Origin: JBLHZY01 sp047631555
Lineage (GTDB): Bacteria > Pseudomonadota > Alphaproteobacteria > Rhodobacterales > Rhodobacteraceae
Direction: 5' to 3'
Length of the DNA: 64,000 nucleotides
NCBI GenBank assembly: GCA_047631555.1
Contig: JBLHZY010000005.1
Coordinates: 105,233-169,232, forward strand
Position numbers and translations under genes: made by a program. Position 1 is the stretch's first letter, and every line of letters starts with the position of its first letter. A model generated the notes under the pieces. That model was not told the origin of the DNA. It made no database searches and saw nothing but the letters and a program-made list of their open reading frames with translations. Below, piece after piece: positions 52,071 to 61,070 of the stretch.

Positions 52071-52628
52071 TCAATGCAGCGCGCGCGGCTTATCTTGGGT
52101 GAAGGCATTTGGGCGTTCGCGCCAGACGGTAAAGATTGCGTTACTTGTGCTGAGGTTGGCCTCAAGCACTTGGCCGTAGTCCGCGCCATCAAAGCTTGCC
52201 AGCGCATCAATCAGCGCCTCTGATCCCGCCGCAGAGGCCCCGATGCGGATCTGCCCTTGGCCGCGCACAGTGATGATCCAGAAGCGATCCTCGAGATATG
52301 GGCCTTGGTCATTGGTCTCGATTTGGATGGCGGCGACATCATCGAGCGAAAAGCTTTGCCCGCCTTGGGAGGTCAGATAGCGCAATTCGCGTTCCACCAG
52401 CTCAACCATGCCAGCGGCGTCTTCGCGCGGGCCGCCATTTGAATAGAGCCGGGCTTTGCGCAGCCCGGTAAAGATCACCGCCCCGCCAAGAAGCGCGATC
52501 ACATAGCCAAGCAGCGCAATGCCCGGCAGCGCCACAAGCGCCAGCCAGAGGCCAAGCGCCACAACGCCTGCGCCAAAAAGCGCCTCGCGCCAGCGGGTGA
52601 GAGATTTTTGCAATTCGGGGCGGATCAT
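52071..52628 (-). CDS. Hypothetical membrane protein downstream of rsmE
   Basis: 185 residues from ATG 52628, which overlaps the rsmE stop (ATGA). Two membrane helices (about 17-37 and 38-57) form a hairpin, followed by a soluble beta-rich domain (SLDDVAAIQIETNDQGPYLEDRFWIITVRGQGQIRIGASA). I recognise no named family. It sits in the leftward rsmE-unknown-gshA operon. Confidence 0.78.
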   Translation of the reverse strand: MIRPELQKSLTRWREALFGAGVVALGLWLALVALPGIALLGYVIALLGGAVIFTGLRKARLYSNGGPREDAAGMVELVERELRYLTSQGGQSFSLDDVAAIQIETNDQGPYLEDRFWIITVRGQGQIRIGASAAGSEALIDALASFDGADYGQVLEANLSTSNAIFTVWRERPNAFTQDKPRALH

Positions 52629-53359
52629 GCCCAATCGCCCAGCTGATTTTGCCAAAGCGCAAGGGCCGCGACGGCGGCGGTATCGGCGCGCAGGATACGC
52701 GGGCCAAGGCTTATGGGGTGGCTAAAGGGCGCGGCGGATAGGCGGGCGCGCTCGGCCTGCGAAAAGCCGCCCTCGGGGCCGATCAGGATTGCCCATTTGC
52801 CGGGCTTGGCTTGGGCGAAGTTTTGGGCCTCTCCCGCCAAAGCCTCATCGCAAAACATCAGTTGGCGATCCGCAGGCCAGGTATCCAGCAGCGTCGAAAG
52901 CTTTTGCAGATCAGCCACTTCGGGCACAAATGTTCCGCCGCATTGCTCGGCGGCCTCAACCGCATGGGCTTGCAGGCGATCTTGGCGAATGCGATCGGCA
53001 TTGGTGTGATCGGTGGAGACAGGCAAGATACGGACGGCGCCCATTTCGGCCGCCTTTTCAACGATGAAATCGGTGCGCGCCTTTTTGATCGGCGCAAAGA
53101 GCAGCCATAGATCGGGCGGCATTTGCAGCGGCTTGGTTTGATCGCGGCAGATCAGCGCGCCGCCCTTTTTGGAAAGCGCCTCGATCTGCGCCAGATATTC
53201 GCCATCCGCCCCGTTAAACAAGGCAACACCAGCGCCAACGCGCAGGCGCATGACGCTGAACAGGTAATGCGCCTGATCCGCGTTCAAAGGAACCGTTTGC
53301 CCCGGTGCCAATGGGTGCTCTACAAACACCCTAACTTTTGCTGCATTCGCAATATTCAT
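52625..53359 (-). CDS. rsmE: 16S rRNA (uracil-1498-N3)-methyltransferase
   Basis: 244 residues from ATG 53359. PUA-like N-terminus (VRVFVEHPLAPGQTVPLNADQAHYLFSVMRLRVGAGVALFNG) and a knotted SPOUT domain with AILIGPEGGFSQAE and LGPRILRADTAAVAAL. It methylates U1498 of 16S rRNA using SAM. It diverges from ubiA with only 11 bp between start codons. Confidence 0.93.
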   Translation of the reverse strand: MNIANAAKVRVFVEHPLAPGQTVPLNADQAHYLFSVMRLRVGAGVALFNGADGEYLAQIEALSKKGGALICRDQTKPLQMPPDLWLLFAPIKKARTDFIVEKAAEMGAVRILPVSTDHTNADRIRQDRLQAHAVEAAEQCGGTFVPEVADLQKLSTLLDTWPADRQLMFCDEALAGEAQNFAQAKPGKWAILIGPEGGFSQAERARLSAAPFSHPISLGPRILRADTAAVAALALWQNQLGDWA

Positions 53360-53370
53360 AGGCCGATCAT

Positions 53371-54366
53371 ATGACCGAGACTGACCAGACACCAGAGCAG
53401 ACAGCCCAGCCAACTACGCCCCAAGCAGAGGGCCAAGTGGCCGATGCGGTGCGCGGGAATTGGGTCGATCGGTTGGCGCCGGCGGCGACGCGGCCCTACC
53501 TGCGGCTTTCGCGCGCGGATCGCCCGATTGGGACATGGCTTTTGCTGCTGCCTTGTTGGTGGGGCGCGCTTTTGGCGGCGCTGAATAGCGGCGGGTTTGA
53601 TGCAACGGTGGCTTGGGTGATGATTGGCTGCGGGGTGGGCGCTTGGCTGATGCGCGGCGCGGGCTGTACTTGGAACGACATCACGGATCGCAATATCGAC
53701 GGCGCGGTTGAGCGGACCCGCTCGCGGCCGATCCCATCGGGGCAGGTGACGGTGCGCCAAGCGCTTGTCTGGATGGGCGCGCAGGCGTTGATCGCCTTTG
53801 GCATCCTGCTCACATTCGCGCCTATCGCTATCTGGCTTGGCATCGGCTCGCTCGCTTTGGTCGCGATCTATCCTTTCGCCAAACGGTTCACTTGGTGGCC
53901 GCAGGTCTTCCTTGGGCTTGCGTTCAACTGGGGCGCGCTGCTGGCGTATGCGGCTGTGGCGGGCAAAGTCGATGCCAATGCGATGATGCTTTATCTGGCG
54001 GGCATCGCTTGGACGCTGTTTTACGACACGATCTATGCCCATCAGGACAAAGAGGATGACGCGCTGATCGGGGTGAAATCCACCGCCCGCCTGTTTGGCA
54101 CCCAGACGCCGCAATGGCTGCGCCGCTTTATGGTGATCTCGGTTGTGCTGATGGCGGGGGCGATAATCGGCGTCGTTTCAGAACAGGAAAACTTGCTTTT
54201 GCTGGTTGTCGCGATTGGCGCGCCTTGGGCCTTTGGTTGGCATCTCACGTGGCAATTACGAACACTTGATACCGAAAAGCCGGAAAACTGCCTTAAGCTT
54301 TTCAGATCAAACCGCAATGCGGGGCTGATTCCTGCGCTGATTCTCGCCGTTTGCCAATTCCTTTGA
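53371..54366 (+). CDS. ubiA: 4-hydroxybenzoate polyprenyltransferase
   Basis: 331 residues with a disordered N-terminus (1-30) and about eight membrane helices. The catalytic NDITDRNIDGAVERTRSRPIPSG gives the first DxxxD and R/P motif; the second is DTIYAHQDKEDD. It prenylates 4-hydroxybenzoate with the tail from IspB (25006), making the ubiquinone precursor. Monocistronic. Confidence 0.93.
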   Translation: MTETDQTPEQTAQPTTPQAEGQVADAVRGNWVDRLAPAATRPYLRLSRADRPIGTWLLLLPCWWGALLAALNSGGFDATVAWVMIGCGVGAWLMRGAGCTWNDITDRNIDGAVERTRSRPIPSGQVTVRQALVWMGAQALIAFGILLTFAPIAIWLGIGSLALVAIYPFAKRFTWWPQVFLGLAFNWGALLAYAAVAGKVDANAMMLYLAGIAWTLFYDTIYAHQDKEDDALIGVKSTARLFGTQTPQWLRRFMVISVVLMAGAIIGVVSEQENLLLLVVAIGAPWAFGWHLTWQLRTLDTEKPENCLKLFRSNRNAGLIPALILAVCQFL

Positions 54367-54431
54367 TTGCAGCGCAGCCCCCCCTCGCCTAAACCTCTGA
54401 TCAAGCGACACAAGACCGGACCACCAAACAT

Positions 54432-56342
54432 ATGCGATTCCCCAATTTCCTACCCTATGTCGCCGCCCTTGCTCTTGCCGCGGGTGCTGCGCTTGGGGCT
54501 GCTTTTTTCTCGGTGCGCACGATTGAAAGCAGCACGCTCAAAGCGGTGGATTTCGCGCTTGAGGAAAATGGGCATAGCTGGGCGGGCGTTGATGTTGATG
54601 GGCTGCAAGTGCGCCTGTTTGGCACGGCCCCCTCGGAAGCGACCCGGTTTCGCGCGCTTTCGGTTGCAGGCGGGATTGTCGATGCGGCGCGGGTTATTGA
54701 TAACATGGCCGTTGAGGATCCAAAGGCGATCCAGCCGCCGACTTTTTCGGTTGAGATGCTGCGCAATGACGATGGCATCTCGCTGATCGGGCTTTTGCCT
54801 GCTTCCGTTGATCGCGCCGCCATTATTGAGCGCGCCAAAAAGGCAGCAGGCGATTTGCCCGTGACGGACCTTTTGGAAAGCGCCGATTACCCGGTTCCTG
54901 AGGGCTGGAATGATGCGCTTGAATTTGGGATTTCCGCGCTGATCACGCTGCCACGCTCCAAAATTTCGGTGGCCTCTGACCGGGTCGAGGTTACGGCGAT
55001 CTCTGACAGTGCTGCGCAAAAGCGTCAGCTGGAAACCGCCCTTGCGCGCAAACGCCCGCGCGATCTGACGACCTCGATTGCGATCTCAGCGCCGCGCCCG
55101 GTGATCACGCCCTTTACCCTGCGCTTCTTGATCGATCCGGTCGATGGCGCGCGCTTTGATGCTTGTTCGGCAGGCTCAAATGAGGGGCGCGCAAGGATTT
55201 TGGCGGCCGCATCGGCGGCAGGGATGCAGGGCAAGGCCGATTGCACCGTTGGCCTCGGCATGCCCTCAAAGAAATGGCCCGATGCGGTTGCTGAGGGGAT
55301 CAAAGCGCTGGCTGATATTGGCGGCGGCTCGATCACCTTTTCGGATGCCGATGTCACATTGATTGCGCTTGATACGACCGAACAGAGCACATTTGATCGG
55401 GTTGTTGGCGAGCTGGAAACCGCGCTGCCGGATGTGTTTTCGCTGCATTCGGTTCTGCCAGAGCCGGTTGCGATTGATGGCACAGGCCAAGGCGATGGCC
55501 CGCCCGAATTTGTGATCACGCGCTCACCTGAGGGGCAAATTCAGCTGCGCGGGCGGGTGGTTGATGAGCGCGCACGCGTGGCGACCGAAAGCTTTGCCCG
55601 GTCGCGCTTTGGCTCAACCGCCGTTTATGGCGCGATGCGGCTGGATGAGGATTTGCCGACGGGCTGGGCGGTTCGGGTTTTGGCGGCGATTGAGGTTTTG
55701 AGCTTTCTCAACAATGGCTCGGTCGTGGCGCAGCCTGATTTTGTTTCGGTGCGCGGCACCACGGGCGAGGTTGATGCCAAGGCGGAGATCGCGCGCATTC
55801 TGTCCGAAAAGCTTGGCGAGGCCGAGAATTTTGAGATCAACGTTACCTATGAGCGCAAGCTTGATCCGCTGCTCAATATCCCGACGCCAAAAGAATGCGT
55901 GGCCGATATCAACGGGATCCTGAGCGCGACCAAGATCAATTTTGCCCCCGGTAAGGCCGAGATCAACGCAGAAGCTTCGGATATTTTGGATCGGGTCGCC
56001 GCCCAGATGAAAGAATGCGAAGATACGCAGATGGAGATCGGCGGCCATACCGATAGCCAAGGGCGCACCGAGATGAATGCGCAATTGAGCCAAGCGCGCG
56101 CGGATGCTGTTCTCAATGCATTGCTGGCGCGGCGGGTCTTGACCAAGGGCCTCACGGCGCGCGGCTATGGCGAGAGCCAGCCGATTGCGGATAACGAGTC
56201 CGAAGAGGGCCGCGAGTTAAACCGGCGTATTGAGTTTAAACTGATTTCAAGCGAAGAAGATGAGGCCGATGCGGCGCTGCATGATCATGACAGCGAAGCC
56301 CAGGCAGACCAAACAAGCGAGACCGAAACAGCCAATGAATAG
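54432..56342 (+). CDS. OmpA-family protein with N-terminal membrane anchor
   Basis: 636 residues. An N-terminal hydrophobic anchor (about 6-28, VAALALAAGAALGAAFFSV), a long region with repeated BON-like or domain-scale beta-alpha units (about 30-490), and a C-terminal OmpA domain (about 500-610) with INFAPGKAEINAEASDILDRVA, GGHTDSQG and ARGYGESQPIADNESEEGRELNRRIEF. It probably binds peptidoglycan from the outer face of the inner membrane or from the periplasm. Overlaps the next gene by 8 bp. Confidence 0.88.
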   Translation: MRFPNFLPYVAALALAAGAALGAAFFSVRTIESSTLKAVDFALEENGHSWAGVDVDGLQVRLFGTAPSEATRFRALSVAGGIVDAARVIDNMAVEDPKAIQPPTFSVEMLRNDDGISLIGLLPASVDRAAIIERAKKAAGDLPVTDLLESADYPVPEGWNDALEFGISALITLPRSKISVASDRVEVTAISDSAAQKRQLETALARKRPRDLTTSIAISAPRPVITPFTLRFLIDPVDGARFDACSAGSNEGRARILAAASAAGMQGKADCTVGLGMPSKKWPDAVAEGIKALADIGGGSITFSDADVTLIALDTTEQSTFDRVVGELETALPDVFSLHSVLPEPVAIDGTGQGDGPPEFVITRSPEGQIQLRGRVVDERARVATESFARSRFGSTAVYGAMRLDEDLPTGWAVRVLAAIEVLSFLNNGSVVAQPDFVSVRGTTGEVDAKAEIARILSEKLGEAENFEINVTYERKLDPLLNIPTPKECVADINGILSATKINFAPGKAEINAEASDILDRVAAQMKECEDTQMEIGGHTDSQGRTEMNAQLSQARADAVLNALLARRVLTKGLTARGYGESQPIADNESEEGRELNRRIEFKLISSEEDEADAALHDHDSEAQADQTSETETANE

Positions 56343-56664
56343 ATCCGAGTTTATCATCGCGACAGCGATCATCCTTTTCGTGGCCTTCCTTTTGGGCTGG
56401 TTTGCACATTGGATGTTGGGCCGTTTTGCGCGCGTTGGCGCAGGCGAAATGGGCGATCTGGATCGCATGGCGCAATCGCTGCATGAGGCAGAAGAGCAGC
56501 GCGATCAAGCCGTTGCCTATTATCAGCAGCGCGAGAGCGAGATTTCCAATCAGCTGTCGCAGACAGAAGCGGAATTGCGCGCGGCGATGGAAGGCCTGCG
56601 CGAGGCGCGTCATGAGGCCGAAGAGATGCGCGCTTATGTCGAACGGATCAACAAGGGCGAATAG
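56335..56664 (+). CDS. Membrane-anchored coiled-coil protein
   Basis: 109 residues from ATG 56335: a membrane helix at about 6-27 (FIIATAIILFVAFLLGWFAHWML) and a long charged coiled coil (about 38-105). Coupled to the OmpA gene by an 8-bp overlap, so the products probably work together. No named family recognised. Ends 4 bp from the moaE stop codon. Confidence 0.78.
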   Translation: MNRSEFIIATAIILFVAFLLGWFAHWMLGRFARVGAGEMGDLDRMAQSLHEAEEQRDQAVAYYQQRESEISNQLSQTEAELRAAMEGLREARHEAEEMRAYVERINKGE

Positions 56665-56668
56665 GCCG

Positions 56669-57109
56669 CTACCAACGCTTGAGCGCGGCCTCGTCTTCAT
56701 CCTTGGCCGCGACCCAGGATTGCCCAGCCTCGCCGAATTCTTTCTTCCAGAACGGCGCGCGGGATTTGAGATAATCCATCAGAAAATCCGCCGCCTCAAA
56801 GGCATCTTTGCGATGGCGCGAAGCCGTGGCAACCATCATGATCACCTCGCCCGCTTGCAGCGCCCCGAAGCGATGGATCACCAGCGCATCCGCAAGGCTC
56901 CAGCGTTCAATCGCCTCGCGCGTGATGGTCTCAAGGGCGCGTTCGGTCATGCCGGGGTAATGCTCGATCTCCATCCGGCTCAGGGTTCCGCCTTCATCGC
57001 GTACCAGCCCCGTGAAGCTGACAATTGCGCCTGCGCCTTTGGCGGCATCGGTAAAAGCGCTGAGCTTCTCGCCGGGATCAAAACGCGCCTCGGAAACGAT
57101 GATCTGCAT
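56669..57109 (-). CDS. moaE: Molybdopterin synthase catalytic subunit
   Basis: 146 residues with GAIVSFTGLVRDEGG, HYPGMTERALETIT and HRFGALQAGEVIMMVATASRHRKDAFEA, the MoaE fold with its conserved lysine near FLMDYLKSRAPFWKKE. It inserts two sulfurs into cPMP together with MoaD. Start lies 3 bp after the moaD stop codon. Last gene of pgsA-moaD-moaE, perhaps with uvrC. Confidence 0.95.
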   Translation of the reverse strand: MQIIVSEARFDPGEKLSAFTDAAKGAGAIVSFTGLVRDEGGTLSRMEIEHYPGMTERALETITREAIERWSLADALVIHRFGALQAGEVIMMVATASRHRKDAFEAADFLMDYLKSRAPFWKKEFGEAGQSWVAAKDEDEAALKRW

Positions 57110-57112
57110 CGC

Positions 57113-57361
57113 TTAGCCGCCTGTCATCGGCGGGAAAAACGCAACCTCGCGCACGCCTTTGAGCGGGGCATCAAACTCTGAAAGCTCCTGATCAAGCGCC
57201 ACCCGAAGCGCGCTTAGATCGGCAAAGGCCGCCTCATAGCGCGGCTCGCGGGCGCGCAGCTCATTCACCAGATCATTGACCGTTTCGGCCGATGTCTCGA
57301 GCTGATCGCGCGGCTCGCCAATGCGTTCGCGCACCCATGCAAAATAGAGCACATCAATCAT
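57113..57361 (-). CDS. moaD: Molybdopterin synthase sulfur carrier subunit
   Basis: 82 residues from ATG 57361, beta-grasp fold, ending VAFFPPMTGG with the GG terminus that is thiocarboxylated. The start overlaps the pgsA stop (ATGA). Confidence 0.95.
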   Translation of the reverse strand: MIDVLYFAWVRERIGEPRDQLETSAETVNDLVNELRAREPRYEAAFADLSALRVALDQELSEFDAPLKGVREVAFFPPMTGG

Positions 57362-58029
57362 TGCTCCGGCTCCTCGCGCAGGAAGGGCATGGCTTTGCGC
57401 ATGTAATCCGCGCCGGTAATCACCGTCAGCGCCGAGGCGATCCAAAGCAGGATGATGCCGCCGTAATAGCTTGCCTCCATTGCCCGCGCTTTCCAGACCA
57501 AGCCGTTCACATCTTCTATCTCGCCGTTGATAATCCCATCAAAGGTCACGCCGTCCATGCCAAATGTCCCCATGCCAACATAGTGCGAGAATATCCCGTA
57601 ACTAAACAGCACGACAATCGAGACCATTTGCGCGGTCGTCTTCCATTTGGCGAGTTTGGTGACCTTCAGAAGGCCGGCGGTGTTGCCCAGAAATTCGCGC
57701 AGGCCCGAGACGAAAACCTCGCGAAAGAGGATCAGGGTCGCCGGCAAAATGATCGAAAACTGCATCCCAAAGAGAACACAAACCACCATCAGCGCGATAA
57801 TCACCATGGCCTTATCGGCAATCGGATCAAGCATCGCGCCAAAGCGGCTTTCTTGGCCCCAGCGGCGGGCGAGAAAGCCATCAATCCAATCCGTCGCCGC
57901 CGCACCGGCAAAGAGGATCAGCGCGATCCAATCGGCGAAAGGGTGCGGGAAAAAGATAAAGGCGAGCGCCATGCCGGGGGCTGCGCAAAGGCGCAGGACG
58001 GTAAGGATATTTGGGATGTTCCATGTCAT
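57358..58029 (-). CDS. pgsA: CDP-diacylglycerol-glycerol-3-phosphate 3-phosphatidyltransferase
   Basis: 223 residues with membrane helices and the CDP-alcohol motif D47xxDGxxAR-x8-GxxxD68xxxD72 (DWIDGFLARRWGQESRFGAMLDPIAD read across). It makes phosphatidylglycerol phosphate. Overlaps moaD by 4 bp and starts 51 bp after the uvrC stop codon. Confidence 0.94.
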   Translation of the reverse strand: MTWNIPNILTVLRLCAAPGMALAFIFFPHPFADWIALILFAGAAATDWIDGFLARRWGQESRFGAMLDPIADKAMVIIALMVVCVLFGMQFSIILPATLILFREVFVSGLREFLGNTAGLLKVTKLAKWKTTAQMVSIVVLFSYGIFSHYVGMGTFGMDGVTFDGIINGEIEDVNGLVWKARAMEASYYGGIILLWIASALTVITGADYMRKAMPFLREEPEQ

Positions 58030-58080
58030 AGGCTTAGTGCTACCCGAATTGCTGCGCGGCGAAAAGTATTGAGATGAGAC

Positions 58081-59961
58081 TTAGCCCTTTTCATGGAAGT
58101 ACGCATAGATGGTTTCAGCAATGGCGCTTGAAATTCCGTCCACGGCCTTGAGATCGCTAAGCCCTGCGCGGCTGACGGCTTTGGCCGAGCCGAAATGGGT
58201 CAGCAGTGCGCGTTTGCGGGTCGCGCCGACGCCGGGGACATCATCAAGGGGCGTCGCCGAGATCGATTTGGCGCGTTTGGCGCGGTGGGTTCCGATGGCA
58301 AAACGGTGCGCTTCATCGCGCAGACGCTGGATAAAATAGAGCACCGGATCGTTGCGCTGAAGGGCAAAGGGGCGCTTGCCGGTGCGGTGAAATTCCTCTT
58401 TGCCGTGGTCGCGATCAACGCCCTTGGCAACCCCGACCATGGCAATATCGCCAACGCCAAGCGCCTCCATAATCTCGCGCACCGCCGAGACTTGGCCCGC
58501 GCCACCATCAATCAGCAAAAGATCGGGCCATGTCTCGCCTTTGCGCTCCGGGTCTTCCTTGAGAAGGCGGGTAAAGCGGCGGGTGAGCACCTCTTTCATC
58601 ATGCCAAAATCATCGCCGGGCGTGATCTCTTCGCCGCGAATATTATACTTGCGATACTGGCTTTTGAGATAGCCCTCGGCCCCGGCAACGATCATCGCAC
58701 CAACGGCAAAAGCGCCCTGAATATGGCTGTTGTCATAGACCTCGATGCGCGCAGGCGGAGCAGGTAGATTGAAGGCCTCGGCAATGCCAGTAAGCAACTT
58801 ACTTTGCGCAGCACTTTCGCTCATCTTACGGCCAAGGCTTTCGCGGGCATTACGGGCGGCAAAGCCAACCAGATCGGCCTTTTCGCCGCGCAAGGGCACC
58901 AGCAGCTCGACCTTATGCCCGGCCTTTTGCGCCAAAGCATCGGCCATCAAATCGGGGTCTTCGAGCGGATGACTGAGAAGGATTTGGCGGGGCGGCTCTT
59001 TGCCATCGTAGAACTGCGCAACGAAGGCTTGCAATGTCTCGGCCTCTTCGGCCCCAGCGCCTGTGCGCGGATAGAAATCACGATTGCCCCAGTTTTGATT
59101 GGCGCGAATGAACACGACCTGAACACAGGCCTGCCCGCCCTCAAGATAAAGCGCGATGACATCGGCCTCTTTGACGCCTTGGGGATTGATCCCTTGGACC
59201 TGCTGAACTTGGGTCAGCGCGCGGATGCGATCGCGCAGGGCGGCGGCGCGCTCAAACTCCATCGCTTCAGAGGCTTTGGCCATCTGCGCGGCGAGATCGG
59301 ATTGCACATTGGTGCTTTTGCCCTGCAAGAAGCGCTCGGCATCCGAGACAAGCTGCGCGTAATCCTCGGTCGATATTTTGCCAACGCAGGGCGCAGAGCA
59401 GCGCTTGATTTGATATTGCAGACAGGCCCGCGTGCGCCCCTCAAACATCGCGTCCGAGCAATTGCGCAGCAGGAAAACTTTCTCAAGCTGGCTGAGCGTG
59501 CGGTTAACGGAGGTCGCGCTGGCAAAGGGGCCGAAATACGCGCCTTTGCGTTTCTTCGCGCCGCGATGTTTGGTGATTTGGGAAAATTCATGATCCTTGG
59601 TCAAAAGGATATTCGGGAAGCTCTTATCATCGCGCAGCAGCACATTGTAGCGCGGCTTGAGCTGCTTGATCAGGTTTTGCTCAAGCAGGAGCGCTTCGGT
59701 TTCGGTCTTGGTGGTGAGAAACATCATCGATGTCGTCTCGGAAATCATCCGCGCGATGCGGGCGGAATGGCCGGTTGGCTTGGCATAATTGGAGACGCGT
59801 TTTTTGAGCGCGCGCGCTTTGCCGACATAAAGCACCGCGCCCATATCATCGAGCATCCGGTACACGCCGGGCGAATTATCAATCATCGGCAAATAGGCCG
59901 CGATCCGGGCATAGCCCTGTAGCGGTTTCGCGTCTGAGTTGTTTTCGATCTGCTCGTCCAT
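58081..59961 (-). CDS. uvrC: UvrABC excinuclease subunit C
   Basis: 626 residues: GIY-YIG nuclease (SPGVYRMLDD..VLYVGKARALKKRVSNY) near 33-60, UvrB-binding UVR motif near 215-235 (AAQMAKASEAMEFERAAALRDRI), RNase H-like nuclease with EVYDNSHIQG and DLLLIDGGAGQ, and helix-hairpin-helix repeats at the C-terminus (LDDVPGVGATRKRALL). It makes both incisions in nucleotide excision repair. The 311-bp region upstream is gene-free. Confidence 0.96.
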   Translation of the reverse strand: MDEQIENNSDAKPLQGYARIAAYLPMIDNSPGVYRMLDDMGAVLYVGKARALKKRVSNYAKPTGHSARIARMISETTSMMFLTTKTETEALLLEQNLIKQLKPRYNVLLRDDKSFPNILLTKDHEFSQITKHRGAKKRKGAYFGPFASATSVNRTLSQLEKVFLLRNCSDAMFEGRTRACLQYQIKRCSAPCVGKISTEDYAQLVSDAERFLQGKSTNVQSDLAAQMAKASEAMEFERAAALRDRIRALTQVQQVQGINPQGVKEADVIALYLEGGQACVQVVFIRANQNWGNRDFYPRTGAGAEEAETLQAFVAQFYDGKEPPRQILLSHPLEDPDLMADALAQKAGHKVELLVPLRGEKADLVGFAARNARESLGRKMSESAAQSKLLTGIAEAFNLPAPPARIEVYDNSHIQGAFAVGAMIVAGAEGYLKSQYRKYNIRGEEITPGDDFGMMKEVLTRRFTRLLKEDPERKGETWPDLLLIDGGAGQVSAVREIMEALGVGDIAMVGVAKGVDRDHGKEEFHRTGKRPFALQRNDPVLYFIQRLRDEAHRFAIGTHRAKRAKSISATPLDDVPGVGATRKRALLTHFGSAKAVSRAGLSDLKAVDGISSAIAETIYAYFHEKG

Positions 59962-60272
59962 GGGTCTCGCGCCTGATTCCTTTGATTGCCTGCCACCCCA
60001 GCGCGCCTACGACAAGAGAAAAGCTGTCCACGCTTTCTGTGGATAAGTCTGGGTGTAACCCTTTTGAAGCGGCGATTTTTCGTTAAATTCCGGTCAATTC
60101 TACCATTTGCCTAATTTTTAGGCACGCATGTAAGTGATTGATATTGCTAGTAATTTAAATTGACGCAGGCCAAACACTTGAAAACATTACCACTTTCTTA
60201 ACAGTATCGTGACGAAAAAGCCTGCGGTGCACAAGTCAAGCGGCAGGAAGGCAAAATTCGCAAAAAATCAGA
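59962..60272. promoter_or_regulatory. AT-rich gene-free region between the SDR gene and uvrC
   Basis: No reading frame of substance. It holds a perfect DnaA box, TGTGGATAA at 60038-60046, inside a small stem (TCCAC at 60027-60031, GTGGA at 60039-60043). There is also a GCCTAA-TTT-TTAGGC hairpin (60109-60123) and a long AT-rich stretch with TTAA-N7-TCAA (CtrA-like) near 60083-60097. At least the uvrC promoter should lie here. Confidence 0.5.
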
Positions 60273-61061
60273 TTATTCTTGGCCAAGGATATCTGGCGTT
60301 TGCCAGCCAAGATGTTGGCCGCCATCGGTGCAAATCATTTGGCCGGTTACCCCATCCGCATTCAGAAAATACCCTAAGGCGGCGGTGATATCCTCGGGGT
60401 TTGAGCCGCGCTCAAGCACTGTGGCGGCGCGCTGTCGGGCGAAATGCGCATCGCTTTGGCGCGCGCCTTGCAGGGTTGGCCCCGGGCCGATCCCATTGAT
60501 CCGCACATCCGGCGCCATGGCGCGCGCAGCGGTTTGCGTGAGCGCCCAAAGGCCCATTTTGGCGATCGTATAGCTCATGAATGCCGGGGTGAGCTTGCGA
60601 ATGCGCTGATCGAGCATATTGATCACCAGCGCACGCGCGAGCGGTTCGCCGCGCTTATCGGTGCCGGCTTTGGGCGCTTGGGCGGCAAAATTTTGGATCA
60701 AGACGAAAGGCGCGCGCAGGTTGCTCTCGATATGACGATCCCAGCTTTCACGGGTCGCGCTTTGCAGGCTGTCATTCTCAAAGATCGAGGCGTTGTTGAT
60801 CAACAGGGTCAGCGGGCCGCCAAGCGCCTTGGCCGCGCGCGGGATCAGGGATTGGGCGGCAGCTTCGTCCAGCAGATCAGCTTGCAAGGCTTGCGCCTCG
60901 CGGCCCATGGTGCGGATTTCGCGCACGAGCGCCTCTGCCTCATCCTTTGAGCTGGCGTAATGAACAGCGATATCCCAGCCCAAATCGGCCAGAAACAGCG
61001 CCATTTCGCGCCCAAGCCGTTTGCCTGCGCCTGTTATTAATGCTCGTCCCGGCTGCATCAT
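60273..61061 (-). CDS. Short-chain dehydrogenase, pteridine reductase-like
   Basis: 262 residues, SDR fold: ALITGAGKRLGREMAL, LLINNASIFEND, NMLDQRIRKLTPAFMSYTIAKMGLWALTQTAA and GPGPTLQGARQSD. The DQR..LTP..SYTIAK segment replaces the usual Ser-Tyr-Lys neighbourhood and matches the FolM/pteridine-reductase-like group. The substrate is inferred. The first two codons are both ATG, so the start could be 61061 or 61058. Transcribed with the genes to its right: antiporter, 51-residue protein and S49 protease. Confidence 0.83.
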   Translation of the reverse strand: MMQPGRALITGAGKRLGREMALFLADLGWDIAVHYASSKDEAEALVREIRTMGREAQALQADLLDEAAAQSLIPRAAKALGGPLTLLINNASIFENDSLQSATRESWDRHIESNLRAPFVLIQNFAAQAPKAGTDKRGEPLARALVINMLDQRIRKLTPAFMSYTIAKMGLWALTQTAARAMAPDVRINGIGPGPTLQGARQSDAHFARQRAATVLERGSNPEDITAALGYFLNADGVTGQMICTDGGQHLGWQTPDILGQE

Positions 61062-61070
61062 TTCGCCCCG

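Noticed and set aside
56664..56690. GGCCGC / GCGGCC inverted repeat between the coiled-coil gene and moaE
   Set aside because: Short, partly inside moaE coding sequence, and with no U-tract; not supportable as a terminator.
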